Shown: positions 10,571 through 23,666 of the stretch, one piece after another | Layout of the letters: the number at the start of each line of letters is the position of its first letter | Numbering within the stretch: the first letter of the stretch is position 1 | DNA from: Ryuthela nishihirai | Taxonomy: Eukaryota > Arthropoda > Arachnida > Araneae > Heptathelidae | NCBI GenBank assembly: GCA_038380435.1 | Contig: JAWZYU010000018.1 | Coordinates: 54,895,751 to 54,959,750 of the forward strand | Direction of reading: 5' to 3' | Length of the DNA: 64,000 nt | The notes under the pieces: model-generated | Databases searched by the model: none | What the model was told of the DNA's origin: nothing | Seen by the model: the letters and a program-made list of their open reading frames with translations, nothing else | Position numbers and translations under genes: made by a program

Positions 10571-13500
10571 TTTTTTCTCGTGGTCTGATATACTTCTCTA
10601 TCGAATTTAATTAAATTCTATCAGTCGTTATGTTCATATATCAACTTTTTTTTTTTTAACTTAGCTTTTGTCCACCAGTGTGTAATTTCAACTTTTTATT
10701 CAATCTTCAGGAATTAAAAAAGTACTCTGCGGCTTTTTACGTATTCTCCATCTTTAATAAATTAGTGACTCTTTGAGTTTATAATGGTGTTTACCAACGA
10801 AATTTCGGTTTCTTCTAGTATTTTTGATAATTTTCGTTTCAAATGGCGTTAACATTTTTATTTTGTCATGAAATGATTATAATTATTGATGTAAGAATAC
10901 AACAAAAGATTAGTGCCATGCCTTTCTCCATATATGTCGTATGATGCATCAGAGAGAAATTTTTCCGAATTCATGTGGGCTCGGGCTCAAAAATTGCCAA
11001 AATTGTTCGGCTCAATAATTTTTGTGCTCAGGCGAGCGCGGGTTTAAAAAATGAGTCCGAAATCATCCCTATAAATGATCATTGGACAACAACTACTTTA
11101 TGTTCACAAGTTAGATTGTTTCGACTCAGAGTTGAACGTTTTGCTACACAAAATGAGGTTTGACAGAACCTAGAGAAATGCACTTAATTGCTGTAGGAGA
11201 AATATGTGGTGTAAAAGAAAACTGATGGAAAACAAAGCCTCAATCTGTTACTTAATTTCTATCTACGTTACAGCCTTATGCGAGACATAAACCCAGGTCT
11301 CTGGCATCATAGCCTCATCCGTTAATGAAAACGGGATCCCTTCCACGGGAACTTTATTCGTCATTGAACTAAGGATTATTTTCACTCAATGGTGCATTAA
11401 GAAGGAGAGAGCCGTTGGGAGGGGGGAGAGGATGTTCCCTAAGCCCAATGATAGAGATAGGGGACCCCATATCAGCTGGAATCAAGAGTAATCCTTACAT
11501 TACTGATGAATTAAATTATCTCTATAACGCTTCTTGAAGCATGGTTTAACGTTTTTAAATATGGTTTAAGAGCCTAAGTCTCGTATCAAACTATGTATAT
11601 TTATCTTTAACGTGAATTTTTAAACTGGATGATTTCTATGATATTGAACAGCTGTGGCAAATATATCTTTATTCCGCTAATGTTCGCACTACAGCATTAA
11701 TTGCATTTCAGCCTAGACTCTCAAGACACTGAAGAATTCTCCATAAATTAAAACAAGGATCATCTGAGTTTCATCTTCGAGAAATTAATTTCTCAGTCCC
11801 TCCAAAAAATCTTGATCAGGAGTTTTCCTGTGATAATCCGTTAATTTCCTCATTGATTAATGCATCACCATTTTCAGGGGTGAATTTGGGACGATATTAT
11901 TATTGTAATTTCAAATGGATGAGCACTGAGCGTGAGTTCAAGTAAAAATTGGTCAATGATAATTACAATACAATGTAATTTATTACAAAAGTATGGAAAA
12001 AATCATTTATAAACAAATCAAGTAAACCGGCACGAAACTCTGTAATAATACAAAGATAAGCTTTCCGAAGAATCTATTAAATTCCTAAATAACTAAATAA
12101 CTATACACAAAACTGCGACTAAGTGTTTTATATACACAAACTATACACAAAACTGCGATTGGTTTTTTTCAGAAATAATTCTTTTCATACTTTGATCACC
12201 ATGTACAAGACGACAATATTTTTCCTTTTTATACACCAGTTTACCAATACAATTCATACCAATAAAGTAGTCAACCTCCAGTGCACACACTAAATAAAAG
12301 TATTTATTCGTAAAACTGTCGTTCACTGATTCTTAATTATGCTTCCTTCTGGATCTCACAACTTCAACAACACACTTCTATCTTTCTTATATTTCAGATC
12401 GGTTCTATGTTCTAATTCGTTGGTTAATTAATTCTCACGCAGAAGCATACACTAGCGTTCATGACACGCCCATCACAAACTCATTGCAGCACGTTCATCT
12501 GTCGTAACATTATTAAATACCAAATGGCTTAAGCTGCTTGTTTCGGTATTTGGTATGTAACACTGACGCCATGACGTAGGTTGAGGCTGCTAATCAGCCG
12601 CTTCAGGGTGGCACAATCTGAGGGCGGAAATTCGTAAAACTGAAAGATTTGCAATTGATTCTGAAATAAATTTTTATGGAAAAATTGAAGAATATACAAG
12701 TACTAAACATTTAGGTGCATCTTTCCAATGCTATACGTCATATCATTAGTCTCGAACAAAAAACATGCTTGCTGTTATTGGAATATCGCAAGTGGGTTTT
12801 ATTAATTTTATATTAATCTGGATATATATAATTGCTATCCCTTTTCTAAAACGAAATATTAATATTTGCATCTCTATTGTTTAATTATACAGGGAAAGTA
12901 ATTAGGAATTGCAGAAGAGGCAAGATGACAAAAGCATTCCATTTTTAAAGGCGGCACATTTTCTGGATTATGAAGAAGTTCTGGTTTGCATATTACACAA
13001 TTTTTGTATTTTGCGTAGAAACTGAAATCAAATATGCACTAATTTTGACAGATTCACAATTTAAAAGTTACTTTTAGCAAGCAAGGAAATCTTCCTCCTC
13101 ACAGTGACTCTTCTGGTAGCTGGCTTTCAAGGAAAGAGTGGCAAAGAGAGAAATAAACAAAGAACGTCGCAGGGATGTTCCAAAACCTTTTACTGAAGTA
13201 GAAAAGCATATCAATCACGATAGGACGAGGATAAAATAAACAATTCTGTTGACAACCAGAAATTAAATCCCAGATTCACTGCGATTTCGTCTTCTGGACT
13301 ATTGTGGGTGGGATGGAAATTTTTCTTGGGGAGATGTTCATTAACAGTAACCCTTTAACATCCACAGGCTCGTAAAATATCGAAGATTCAGATCGACCGA
13401 GTTTCGGAATGGACTCTCCTAAATGAAATTTCTTCAAACCACTAATCATGTCCTAATAAGACGTAAGTGGTCAGAGACAATGTTATTCCTCCTTGCCGCT

Positions 13501-13975
13501 CTAGAATCACGAGTTTTCCTGTAATAATCCGTTAAGCTGTGTTGTTCCAATTAAGGGAACGTTGAGCAGCTGTTACTGCCCTGTTTTGAATGATTCCTGA
13601 ACTCTGATTCTTGCGAGGTAAAAAAGGAGAAACAAAAAAAGAAATGGAAAACACATAAAATACACGTGGATAATGAGTGTTAATTAATAAATATAGAAAT
13701 GCGTGAAATTTTTAGTGTACTTATCTGCCGAGCAAAGGGACCTTGGTTCGAATTTTGGATAAGGTTTGGATGTTTCTTTCTGCTAAGATCTTGTCTTCCT
13801 CATACATATTCTCTATGGCTCATTACACTGACGGATTACTGTCAGATATATCTATGGAATAATTTTATTGTTTGATCGTAGCCCTTAACTGCTTACTGAG
13901 GTTTTTCGCTAATGTGGATTAACTACTAATATGGATAACTAATCTGGTACAGCTCTCTGTTGTTAAGCTAGCTTA
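10571..13975. other. AT-rich intergenic stretch
   Basis: About 3.4 kb with no supportable gene. Short ORFs (10975-11163, 12141-12326) show no motif. At 13725-13835 there is a weak plus-strand match to the SINE-A head and body (box B GGTTCGAATTTT, then TTTCTGCTRAG). At 13873 a LINE 3'-end-like phrase occurs. Nothing else was seen. Confidence 0.45.
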
Positions 13976-15097
13976 TACACCTGATACTGATCTCTGTTAT
14001 TCGGTGTTATTCTTGTTCTTCAGATGGGAAAGACAGGAGATTTAAGTGAGTTTGACAAAAGTCAAATTGTAATGGCCAGACGACTGGGTCAGAGCATTTC
14101 CGAGATGGCATGGCTTGTGGGGTGATCACAGTCAGTCATAGTTAGTAACTTCAAAAAAGGCGTTGCGAGGAGGGAAAAACCACGAACCAACGGCAAGGTG
14201 TGGGCCGATCATTGCTCATCGGTGCTAGAGGCGAGAGAAGGCTATCCCATATGGTACGAGCCAACAGAAGGGGTAATGTGGCGCAACTCGCCCATTATTT
14301 CAATGCTGGTGACAGGAGTAATGTGTCACAATACACAGTACATCGAGCCCTGCTGAAAATGGGGCTGTGTAGCTGCAGACCCCTCCGAGTGCCCATGCTA
14401 ACCTCGGTTCACCGTTAAAAGCGCTTACAATGAGCATGCGAGCATCAAAACTGTACCTTGAATGATTAGAAGAAGGTCTTCTGGTCCGATGAATCTCGTT
14501 TCCTGTTGCACCATGTGGACGGCCGGGTACGTGTGCGTCGTTAACCTGGGGAAGAGTGACACCAGGATGCACCGTGGGACGAAATTAAACCAGTGAAGGA
14601 GGTATAATTTTTTGGGCAATGTCCTGCTTGAAAACCCTGGATCCAGTCATTTATGTGCAGGAAACTATGACGTATACCATCTACCTAAACATCATTGCAG
14701 ACCAGATACATCCTTTCATTGTAACGGTATTCCCCTCTAGTAGTGCCTTCTTTCAGAAGGATAATACGTCATGCTACTCTGCCCGGATTTTTCGAGAATG
14801 GTTTCCGGAACATGAGGAAGATTTTCAGATATTGCCATAGCCTCCAAATTCCCCAGACATCAATTGAATCGAGTATTTGTGATTTGTGTTGGAACAGCAT
14901 ATCCGATCTTCGGTGCCTCAACCACGTAACTTACAAGAGATAGAGAATCTGCGGGTAACATGTTGGTACCAGATACTACAAGACACTTTTAGAAATCTTG
15001 TAGCGTCCATGCCTAGCCGGGTAAGAACTGCTTTGGCGGAACGTGAAGGACCAACATCATATTAGGTAGGTGGTCATAATGTTTTGGTTCTTCGGTA
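13976..15097 (+). mobile_element. Tc1-like element (MGK family), left end lost
   Basis: A transposase pseudogene starts at ATG 14029 ([20 protein letters not shown], Tc1 HTH start) and continues through SVLEARGERRLSHMVRANRR and TVHRALLKMGL. The catalytic part (WSDESR near 14480, then FQKDNTSCYSA) is in shifting frames. The right terminus TGGTCATAATGTTTTGGTTCTTCGGTA matches the intact copy ending at 24860. The matching left terminus and about 95 bp are absent. Two plus-strand ORFs (14200-14418, 14619-14840) are its longest intact pieces. Confidence 0.8.
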
Positions 15098-15118
15098 TAT
15101 AAGCTAGCTAGTTGTATA

Positions 15119-17640
15119 AGATAATCAATAACCAACTAAAGAGAAAAGGAGATGATATGCACCATTGTCGAACATCAGAAATAATGCTAAACTAATTTCT
15201 ATAAGTCTTACCAACTATTACATAAGATCTAGTGTTATTATAGATAGTTCTCATTAACTGATTTGTCTGGTATATCATACAATTTCACAATCAACCACAA
15301 ATTATGAAGATCAGCAGAGTCAAAAGCATTTTGTGAAATCTACAAAGATAGTAACCAAAGGTTTCTGAAACTCTAAATATATCTCAGGAACCTGCCCAAG
15401 TAAAAAAATCTAATCAACACATCCTCTAGCATTTCTAAACCAAACTCATCACCCAATTGTCCGTCAACCAGATTCTTAAGTCTATTAAGCACAATTATGC
15501 AAAAAAACTTTACCTGGAATAGAAAGTTGGTTGATATCCTTGTAGTTATCATAAGAACTGCGATCACCTTTTTAAAAATATGGAGAATAATATTTCTGGT
15601 AAATCCTAGGGAACAATGCCTTTATCATAAAATGCATTAAATATTTTATTTAGCCATTTGATAACAGAAGCATTCTTAGCTCTAAGCAATTTTGTGGTAA
15701 TTTCGTCTACCCCTGGGGATCTATGCAGTTTTAATTTAGACATAGCCACAGCAACTTCAGAATGTGATATAAGGCCAACAATGCATATAACATCATTACA
15801 AATAATGAGAGTAGTTTGTATTATGCATTATTTAGAACATTACAGAAATGGGAAAATTGGAAAATTTCTCCCATTCTTCTAAACTTCATTAATAAGTAAA
15901 CCACGATAATCATAATTACTAAGTACGTATCATGGTAAGCTGGGTTATAACTGGGTCTTTCAAAGCTTCATTGGTAAAGGTAACTTTTTGAACCTTAGCA
16001 CAACACTTCAAATGTAAGTTTAAATTGCAAGAAACCTTTAACAAGGTAATGGTCAGATCCAATTTCAGTTACTTTATATGACTTGGTGTTCCTAAGAGAA
16101 CTATCTGATTTGCTGTTAATTAATATATAATCAATCATATTCCTATGCAACTCATCTGGCTAACCCAGTGAATTTATTATATATGTCATATTGTTCGAAA
16201 TATGTGTTAGTTCTAACCATTTAATTAACCATTCTAAACCATTGCGTTAATCACCTGGGGAAGACGTTGCTCATTGCCATTGCAACTACCAATAACAAAG
16301 GGACATATCACTCCTCCCAAAAGGCCAGAGGCAGTACTGTCGCTCAAAAAAGTATCTGAACACTACGGTTGATTACAAAAATTCAGAAAAAATATCTGGC
16401 AACGATTTTTTAGAAATTAGCGATCTGGCAACTTTCGTGTCACGTGACACGAAGGTTGCCAGATCGCTAATTTCTAAAAAATCGTTGCCAGATATTTTTT
16501 CTGAATTTTTGTAATCAACCGTAGTGTTCGGATACTTTTTTGAGCGACAGTACCAACTTTAGCATTGAAGTCGCCTAGAACAAGGGAAATATCTCCTTTC
16601 TTGAAGGAATTCAAAATATCCTGAAGTTGTCCATAAAAACCAATCTTCTTTCTCCTCATCGGTATCCTCAATGGGGGCATAATAACAGATAACTTCTAAG
16701 TGTTAAATTCTTGTTTTCAATTTAGCTCTAAGAACCTTACATTAATGCAGTAATATCCCAGCAGAGCATCACTACCTTATATGCTCAGAAGCAAATCTAC
16801 GCATTGGAGATGCTTTTTATCTTCCCTCTCTGAAAAGAGAAATTTAAGATTATTTTTCAGTATCAGACCTTTACCTCTCATCTGGTCTCTTGCAAGCCGA
16901 GAATATCTAGGTATAACGGTGGAATTCTTATGTGAAAACATCAAGAGAATGTGCAAAGTCTTCACCTTCGAAGTTCCTGTGAAGAGAAAACTGGAAGTGA
17001 GTTTTTTAAGGAAACTATGTTTATTGGGAGAAGAAGTGCCGACAATATCAAACAGCACCCTAATCGCAGACATGGGGCAAAGATCTGTCTCTTCCATTAC
17101 GAAAGGCTTAGCCATCTACATTGTAGGACTTCCACCAATGTAGGTTTGACGATGCCGGTAGAAGCAAGCTAATTCTGATCAGAGGCCATCGCAGATACCT
17201 GAACAAGGTTTCAGGTACTCTGATTCATGGCCTCTAATCAGAATTATCCACCAGCTGATAAAATGTATCATGTGCACCTATTCATTTAGGGCTGTCAACC
17301 TACAAACAAACAAAAACACAGTGGAAGACGTTCCTTCAACAGAAGCCCACCAGTGCAGAAAATTCAGGATCCATAATCAAGCTCAGAGCCATTCAGGTTG
17401 GAATATTTCCTGAATTTCCATTCAGGTTGGAATATTTGGTCAGCACCTCATCACCAATCCTCATCAGGATAGAAAAAAGTGTAGCCCTTATCAATAGGTC
17501 AAATTGATCTGACAGTCTTCCACTTCGGTTCCCTTCCACAAGAAAGTGTATTTTTTTTAAATATACTAAGTCTGCTCCACTAGAGGGCGGGATCGGCCAA
17601 CTGCTAGGCCTGGCCGGTGCTATACATCATCACCTCAGAT
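15119..17640 (-). mobile_element. LINE B, old truncated copy
   Basis: Minus-strand LINE matching 26267-28920 by eye. It runs from the reverse-transcriptase region (about 15127) through the linker and the EEP endonuclease start (about 17100) to the 5' end (CTAGGCCTGGCCGGT near 17605). The RT 3' half is missing, about 400 bp of linker is deleted near 15890, and the frame is ruined. A palindromic MITE interrupts it at 16337. Confidence 0.8.
16337..16550. mobile_element. Palindromic MITE (foldback, TA target)
   Basis: This 214-bp sequence is an almost perfect inverted repeat centred between 16443 and 16444 (CAC|GTG). Arms run from CTGTCGCTCAAAAAAGTATC inward to the centre, with only a few mismatches. 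It is flanked by TA on both sides (16335-16336, 16551-16552), and LINE B is continuous once it and one TA are removed. The TA target points to Tc1/mariner mobilisation. It has no coding capacity. Confidence 0.9.
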
Positions 17641-20425
17641 TAGTTCAAATGTTTTAAAAGTACTAGATTTGCAAAATAAGCAAAAAGAAATTAATTATTT
17701 ATTTTTGTTGTATTCATCGTCTCTGCTATCTGAACAACTCTTCTATTTTTAGAGTTCGTTGCATTAAATAACATTTGATGTATCTGTTCACTGGATAAAA
17801 ATTTGCGGCATGCAAAAAACATTTTTTTCCCCTCGTAAAAATAAACTCTATAAGAGAACTAAAAACAGAATACTGACTAAAGAGAAAGAAAATCTAACAC
17901 GTTTTTCAGAACCCCCACAAATTTTGATATTTTGTGATCAAGACCTGTTTTAGAATTAGAAAATTCCGAAACATTGAAAAAATGTAAATTCCCACTTTCA
18001 AACACAAATTTCGTTAAAAGACGATAAATTTAAAAACCAAAAGATTTCTCTGTTCAACCTCCTATTTTGTTCAACCTCCCTCTTTGTCTTATTTTTCTCT
18101 GCATTAAAAATTAATGAATACAGTTTTTTTTTCTTCTGAAATTCAAACATTTTCAACTATGAAACAAGCCAAATCACAATCTCATACCTACAGGGAGACT
18201 GAGCAGAGAGTGTGATATATATATATAATTCAATCTTTTTAATGAAACTAGGTTCTAAAACATATGTTTTTTTTTATTTCTCACTGTTTTTTGGCATTTT
18301 TTGTTTAGAATTTTACGTTTTTGTAACAGAAAAATCATTCTAAAATAACAACTGAACACTTATTTTAGGTTGACAAAAATATTAAGCAAAGAAAAATTAA
18401 AGATTTTAAATTTTAAACCGCTTTTATTGCAATTGGTCAGAAAGTGGGTTTATGGATTCATTTAAAATTTAATAATCTGAAACATGTCAAAACAATAAAC
18501 TTATTCTTTCTGTAATTAAAATTGGCCATATGAAGAAAGAGAAAGATTTCCATTTTCTTAAATTTAACTATTATGGTGAAATTGGTAACTGAAAAGGAGC
18601 TTTCTTTTAAATTTCTTTTTTAAATTTAAAATAATTGCAACCATAAAAAAAGACCAAAACATTTAAACGGTGTTTGTCTTAGTTAAAGAAGAGCATTGCA
18701 ATAAACAGCAATTTTGAGAATTTCCAATTAGATATCTTTACTGAAGGTAATGACCTAAAAATTATTTTTTATAAATATATGTATATTATCAACTTTGAAG
18801 CGACATTCTACCTAAATGGAACTGAATCACCGAAATTCATTAATTCCGAAGTTTTCCGCTGAAAGTATGGATTTCATTAAAAAAAATGGTGCTTTGGGTT
18901 TCCTTACTGAGAAATTAAGGGGTAAAAATGAGAAATAAATCTCCTTTTTAATATCTCATTTACAAGAGAGTAAAAAATTAAAAACCCAGTGTATAATTTA
19001 AATGGCACGGAAAACTTACTATATTCAAATCAAAATTACACTTTTGGGGTGAATTTTATTTGCTAGGAATTTGAAAAAGAATAAAAAAAATTAACATTTT
19101 CTTTCAAAATGCGTATATTTTTATTAATATCGAATAAAACAATGAGCCTTTATCAAAGTTTTAATTTAAAAAATAGCATAATCATATGAATCCCCCCCAG
19201 GATGGAGATAAAAAATAAAATTTTCGACGTATTATAATTTTTTTGGATAAAGGATTACTGAGATAAAGGGTTTCGGCGTATTATAATTTCAAAACACATT
19301 TATAATATTTCGAAACAATTTCGAGTTGTATGCTGACTAAGCGAATCCTCACCAATGCTTTACAAATATTTCAGGAAGCCTACATCGCTTTGCTGAAGAG
19401 GTGTCATTTTTCTTCAAATTTAATAAAAAATATTTTAAGCACCTTTTATGCGATAACGTAATCGCCATTGATATCAACAACTATTTTTTATCAAATGAGA
19501 AATGATATAAACGTTGTGCGAAAGAAATCTTGGTATTTGAAAGCAAAGAAAAACTTTAGTTCTTTTTAATATTTTCTTGTTATTCGAGTTTTTTTTTCAA
19601 ATGCCTATTTCTCAAGTGCAGTTGCCTATCCCGCGAAAGGAAGTGGGAGTCATCAGGTGGGGGTCATGGGAATAGGGTAGATGCTGCAAAATCTCCCAAC
19701 CAACAATGTTGATTTTTTTTTTCTCGTGTCGTTTCTGCTGCGTGCGGATACGCATTGTCTTGCAGGAGGACAACACCTTTGAAATTGGCCAATGATAATT
19801 GCATTTCGAGAAATTCCTCCTGAACCTGTGGAATGTTTGAATAGTTAGCTGGAAAACATGATTTTCGCTTCAAAGGAATCCGAACCCCATACTTCAGAGC
19901 AAAACTAAATTTTTTCCAGATAAGCGTTTAAAGATTCTACAGCTTAAGGAGAAATTTCTCGAAAGGTATTTCAAATGTTTCATGATAACAGGCGCTTGTC
20001 TAATTTCTCTAGTATGAATTCTGTAGCATGAAGCCTGTTACACTCGAGTTTCATCGTGCACAGATAAAGCTGTTTCTCTTTTTTTTACTTTAGCCATTAT
20101 TATTTCACCATTTATGTGGACAGCTAGCCTTTCCTTCCAAATTAATAGATGGCAATATGAGCGCCTGCCAATTCGAAAAGTTTACTCTCGGTTAACTGGA
20201 ACTGAGCCTGCTTGAGATAGCTCAATGGTCGTAGGTTCGAATCTTGCTTGAAGCGAAATTTTGTTTTTTCGCCTAGCTAGTCAAGTGTTATTTCATTGTA
20301 GGACATTTTTTGTGCTTCTCGAGTATTGATTCTTCCTTAAAAGTTAGTTGAGTAGACGACTGCAATGATCATTTGGTCAGGGTTAAAAACCTCATAGTTT
20401 ATGATACAGAGTCCATCATATAAAA
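17641..20425. other. AT-rich stretch with one mariner-like fragment
   Basis: Very AT-rich and without a gene. At 19664-19873 the minus strand encodes a short mariner-like catalytic phrase (VVLLQDNAYPHAA, like the LLHDNARPH motif of mariner transposases), then decays. At 20211-20265 there is a weak tRNA-like segment (TAGCTCAATGGT, then GGTTCGAATC). Nothing else was seen. Confidence 0.5.
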
Positions 20426-20722
20426 TATGGTTTTTCAACGTGGGGTACGCTGTAAAAATTTTTGGGGTACGCCATGAGAGGTCAAAAGTTACTAGATCTA
20501 GTAACAAAGTCGCTAAGTTGGCATCACTCCTGTGCAAAAATGCCATTTTTTTTTATCGGTATATGTGATTTACGAATACAAAATTTAATGTGTATATTCA
20601 TATGTTTTATTTTATTCCCATTGTTACACTATAACTAAGTTTTATCTATCTACACAAGGGTTACGCCAGTTACATACACAGTTCCAGGGGGTACGTGAAT
20701 CATAAAAAGTTGAGAACCACTG
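20426..20722 (+). mobile_element. hAT-type MITE copy 2
   Basis: Related to 4665-4870. It shares TTCAACGTGGGGTACGC, the ACTAGATCTAGTAACAAAGT box, the TTTTATCTATCTA...GTTACGCCAGTTACATACACA phrase and the right end GTTGAGAACCACTG. The direct repeat ATATAAAA flanks it perfectly (20418-20425 and 20723-20730). The first bases of the left terminus are mutated. It is longer than copy 1 by a central segment. Confidence 0.85.
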
Positions 20723-21029
20723 ATATAAAAAACAACGTTTTCCGTTGGTGGATTTGACTTTGATGTGCATGACTCATTCGCGTTGGATAACAGGCATCTG
20801 TATGATCGCTCAACACTACTCTACATAAATAGAGTGACCAGATTTCGATTGGAAAAACCTGAGATATTTCAGCAAATGTCCAGATGTCTGCTTTCTGAAA
20901 CCAGGAGAGTTCAGTAAAGGTTGCGATTTCACTTTTCTGAAATAACATGCATAAATAAATTATAACTGATTAATCCCTCGACCATCACGGGTTTGCTGTT
21001 TGCAGTCTTGATTATTCGCGAAATAATTG

Positions 21030-21250
21030 ATTATTGTCCTCCACCAATTCAATGGTTTAATTACTAATGCTGTGATTTGCTTAGTGTGGTATTATAGTTA
21101 CTAATATTCCAATTTAATGTTTTAGTTTCTAATATTTTGATTCAGTGCTTGATAATTAATTATCCTATTCAATGAGTTGATTAGTATTTTTCCGATTCAA
21201 TGGCTTAATTACTAACGTCCCGATTCAATGACTTAATTGCTCTCATTCCG
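21030..21250. repeat. Degenerate minisatellite, about 30-bp phrase
   Basis: Roughly seven loose copies of a phrase like CCGATTCAATGGCTTAATTACTAATATT. No coding capacity. The flanks (20731-21029 and 21251-21889) hold nothing recognisable apart from a poly-G run near 21455. Confidence 0.65.
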
Positions 21251-21889
21251 AATCTTAAAACTGCAAAGCGCATATACTTTATTTTCGTACGCGAGTAAGT
21301 GAATAAATAAGGTGAATATAAGTACAGCATAAAACAGTTTATTCCAGGAACATGCACATACACTATTTTACAATGTAATCACTTCCTCTTTAGATACTTT
21401 TAGTTCAACATCTGACAAGTTTCCTGATTCCATCAGAACAAAGAAAAAAAAAGGGGGGGGGGGGCATTCGGTTATACACCTGTCATGCATTATGGCATAA
21501 ACTGCCCCATGACTAAGATTCAATTAAGCACAGATTTCTCCCTAAGTGATGTGTCGGTTCTCTTGAATATGGTGACTAACACATTGTATTGTAGAAGGTA
21601 TTGCTGATTCGACTTTTCTACCCAGTTGATATTTATCCATTACCCTTGAGAGACCGTTTCGGAAAGGTTGGCACAACGTGTACCACGTCTTTTAATGGTA
21701 AGCAAATGTTCCATGTTGTGCACACATTGTAGGGTAAATTTCTATTGTTTTTACTCCTTCTGACAATAATAAAAAAAATAAAACTTTACTGCTCAACTAC
21801 GGTTAAATCTGACAGAGATTCCGCTATTTTAACATTTGACTGTTTGGTTTATTATTGCCAGCTTTATATGGATTATGAAACAGAAAATC

Positions 21890-22264
21890 GAACGAACCGC
21901 TGGCCCATACTTTGCCGGCGGTTCGTGGTTTTTCCCTCCTCACACCACTTTTTGAAGGTACTAACCATGGCTGACCGTGAGCACCCCATAATTTCGGAAA
22001 CGCTCTGACCCAGTCGTCTGGCCATTACGATTTTTCCTTTGTCAAACTTATTTAAGTCCGCTGCCTTTCCCATCTGATGAACAAAAAATAACAAAAATAA
22101 AATTTCCCATCTGATGAAATAAATCTTTCCCATCTGATTAACAGAGCTCAGTATCAGGTATTATTTATACCGTTTCATGACCTTCACACGTGCCGTCATT
22201 TACCTGCAGTTGTTTCGATTTGCATAAAGACGCGCTGGTCATAATTTTTTTGACTCTTCGGTGT
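21890..22264 (-). mobile_element. Tc1-like fragment (MGK family), terminus and N-terminus
   Basis: The minus strand reads [20 protein letters not shown], then [20 protein letters not shown], the HTH start of the transposase. The terminus near 22235-22264 (CTGGTCATAATTTTTTTGACTCTTCGGTGTA) matches the family end. A short unit TTTCCCATCTGATGAA is repeated three times at 22066-22138, just upstream of the start. The catalytic half is absent. Confidence 0.75.
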
Positions 22265-23666
22265 AAGTGCGTATACAAGCTAATTTTGCACATTGCTTCA
22301 AACTTAAGCATGAAGCATTTTTGAGGTGTTATGACGGATGCATTTGTGTCAAGCAAGAGAAATTGTATTCCATACTATTTCTTTTTTTAAAATTAAGTGC
22401 TAATTTATGATTGTTCATTTTTTGAATTCCATTATTTATAATCATAACGCCGTACTTTTAATGCAGACCTCATAGAACTTATTATATAGACTTAGACATT
22501 CTCAATCCTTCCTTAAAATTCCAGTACCTCCAGTTGATAAAATATTTACTTAACTGGATTAAAAACAAATGTATATACGACATTGCATTTTATAAAACTG
22601 AAACTCATTAATTTTTTCCTAAAATATTTTAGAATTCAGTGGGAGACTCAATTATAATTTTTATTTTCATCTTTAAGAAAGTCTCGCATTAAAAATCATA
22701 TTTAATTTGCTTACTGAATATATATAGATATTAGTTAGCTCGCTATAAATGCTCCAAAGGATCATTTCCCAGAAGCATATTGAGGAATCAAAATAATTTT
22801 CAAGTAAACTTCAGAAAACCAGACACTTTTCCAAGAACTTTCTAATCCCCTTCTAACTTTCTACTGTTGTGTTGCACTAAAGCACCTATTAACCCTAGGA
22901 ATTATTGACAGTGGATTGTTGCCATCAGGAGAAATCCCAACCCTCATTAGAATTAATCCACCATACTTTTATGCGGAGAGAGACGATGGAGCTCATCAGG
23001 GAATGGCTCACGCGATGGTTACATTGCGCGATGCAGAGATGCATTATACAGAGAGTAAGCGGCATTTAAATACGATAATTACACTTTACACTCATCAGGG
23101 AGCCACTGGCATTCATATCACATAGTACCTGTCAAGTGACTCAACGCTCTACAGATGCATACGTTAAGAATCACAATGCTAGCGAACCCCTTTGACTGGT
23201 TTCTCAGTTACTCGACTTGAAGCTCCTTCCGCATTACTGTTTCAAGCATCTTATTGAAATGTAATTAATAATGTTTGTATGAGATCATTAATGAATACAA
23301 GTGAGCTTTAAAATTGGCCACGTTATGAAGTTTATATTATTCCTCTTGATTAATGTATGGTCCTTGCGTAGTAGTCTAGTGTAGGAGTTCTTACGGAAAT
23401 TAATTTTGCATTTCAGTCTCGTATAAAACTTCTAAAGGATGTTTAGTTCAATTTGTTCAGAGATCTAGGTTGGTTAAGAAGCAACGAATGAGACTATGGT
23501 CCTAGAGGAGATACTTTTAGTTAAATTATGTTCAGAGTGTTTTAGACTTCTGTTGTTTTATAATTAGTTAAGGTATTATAATTAGCTGGTACAGTCTGAC
23601 AGTGATAACATCATGCGTTTGTTGTATATCATAGTTGAAATAGTGTCAAGTGTTGACTGGTGAGTA
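22265..23666. other. AT-rich intergenic stretch
   Basis: No gene, RNA or complete repeat recognised. The 69-codon ORF at 22916-23125 has no known motif. Confidence 0.45.

Noticed and set aside
13950..13975. Match of about 25 bp to the LINE linker left of the Tc1-like copy
   Set aside because: Too short to support a LINE fragment; LINE B lacks this part elsewhere and the match may be chance.
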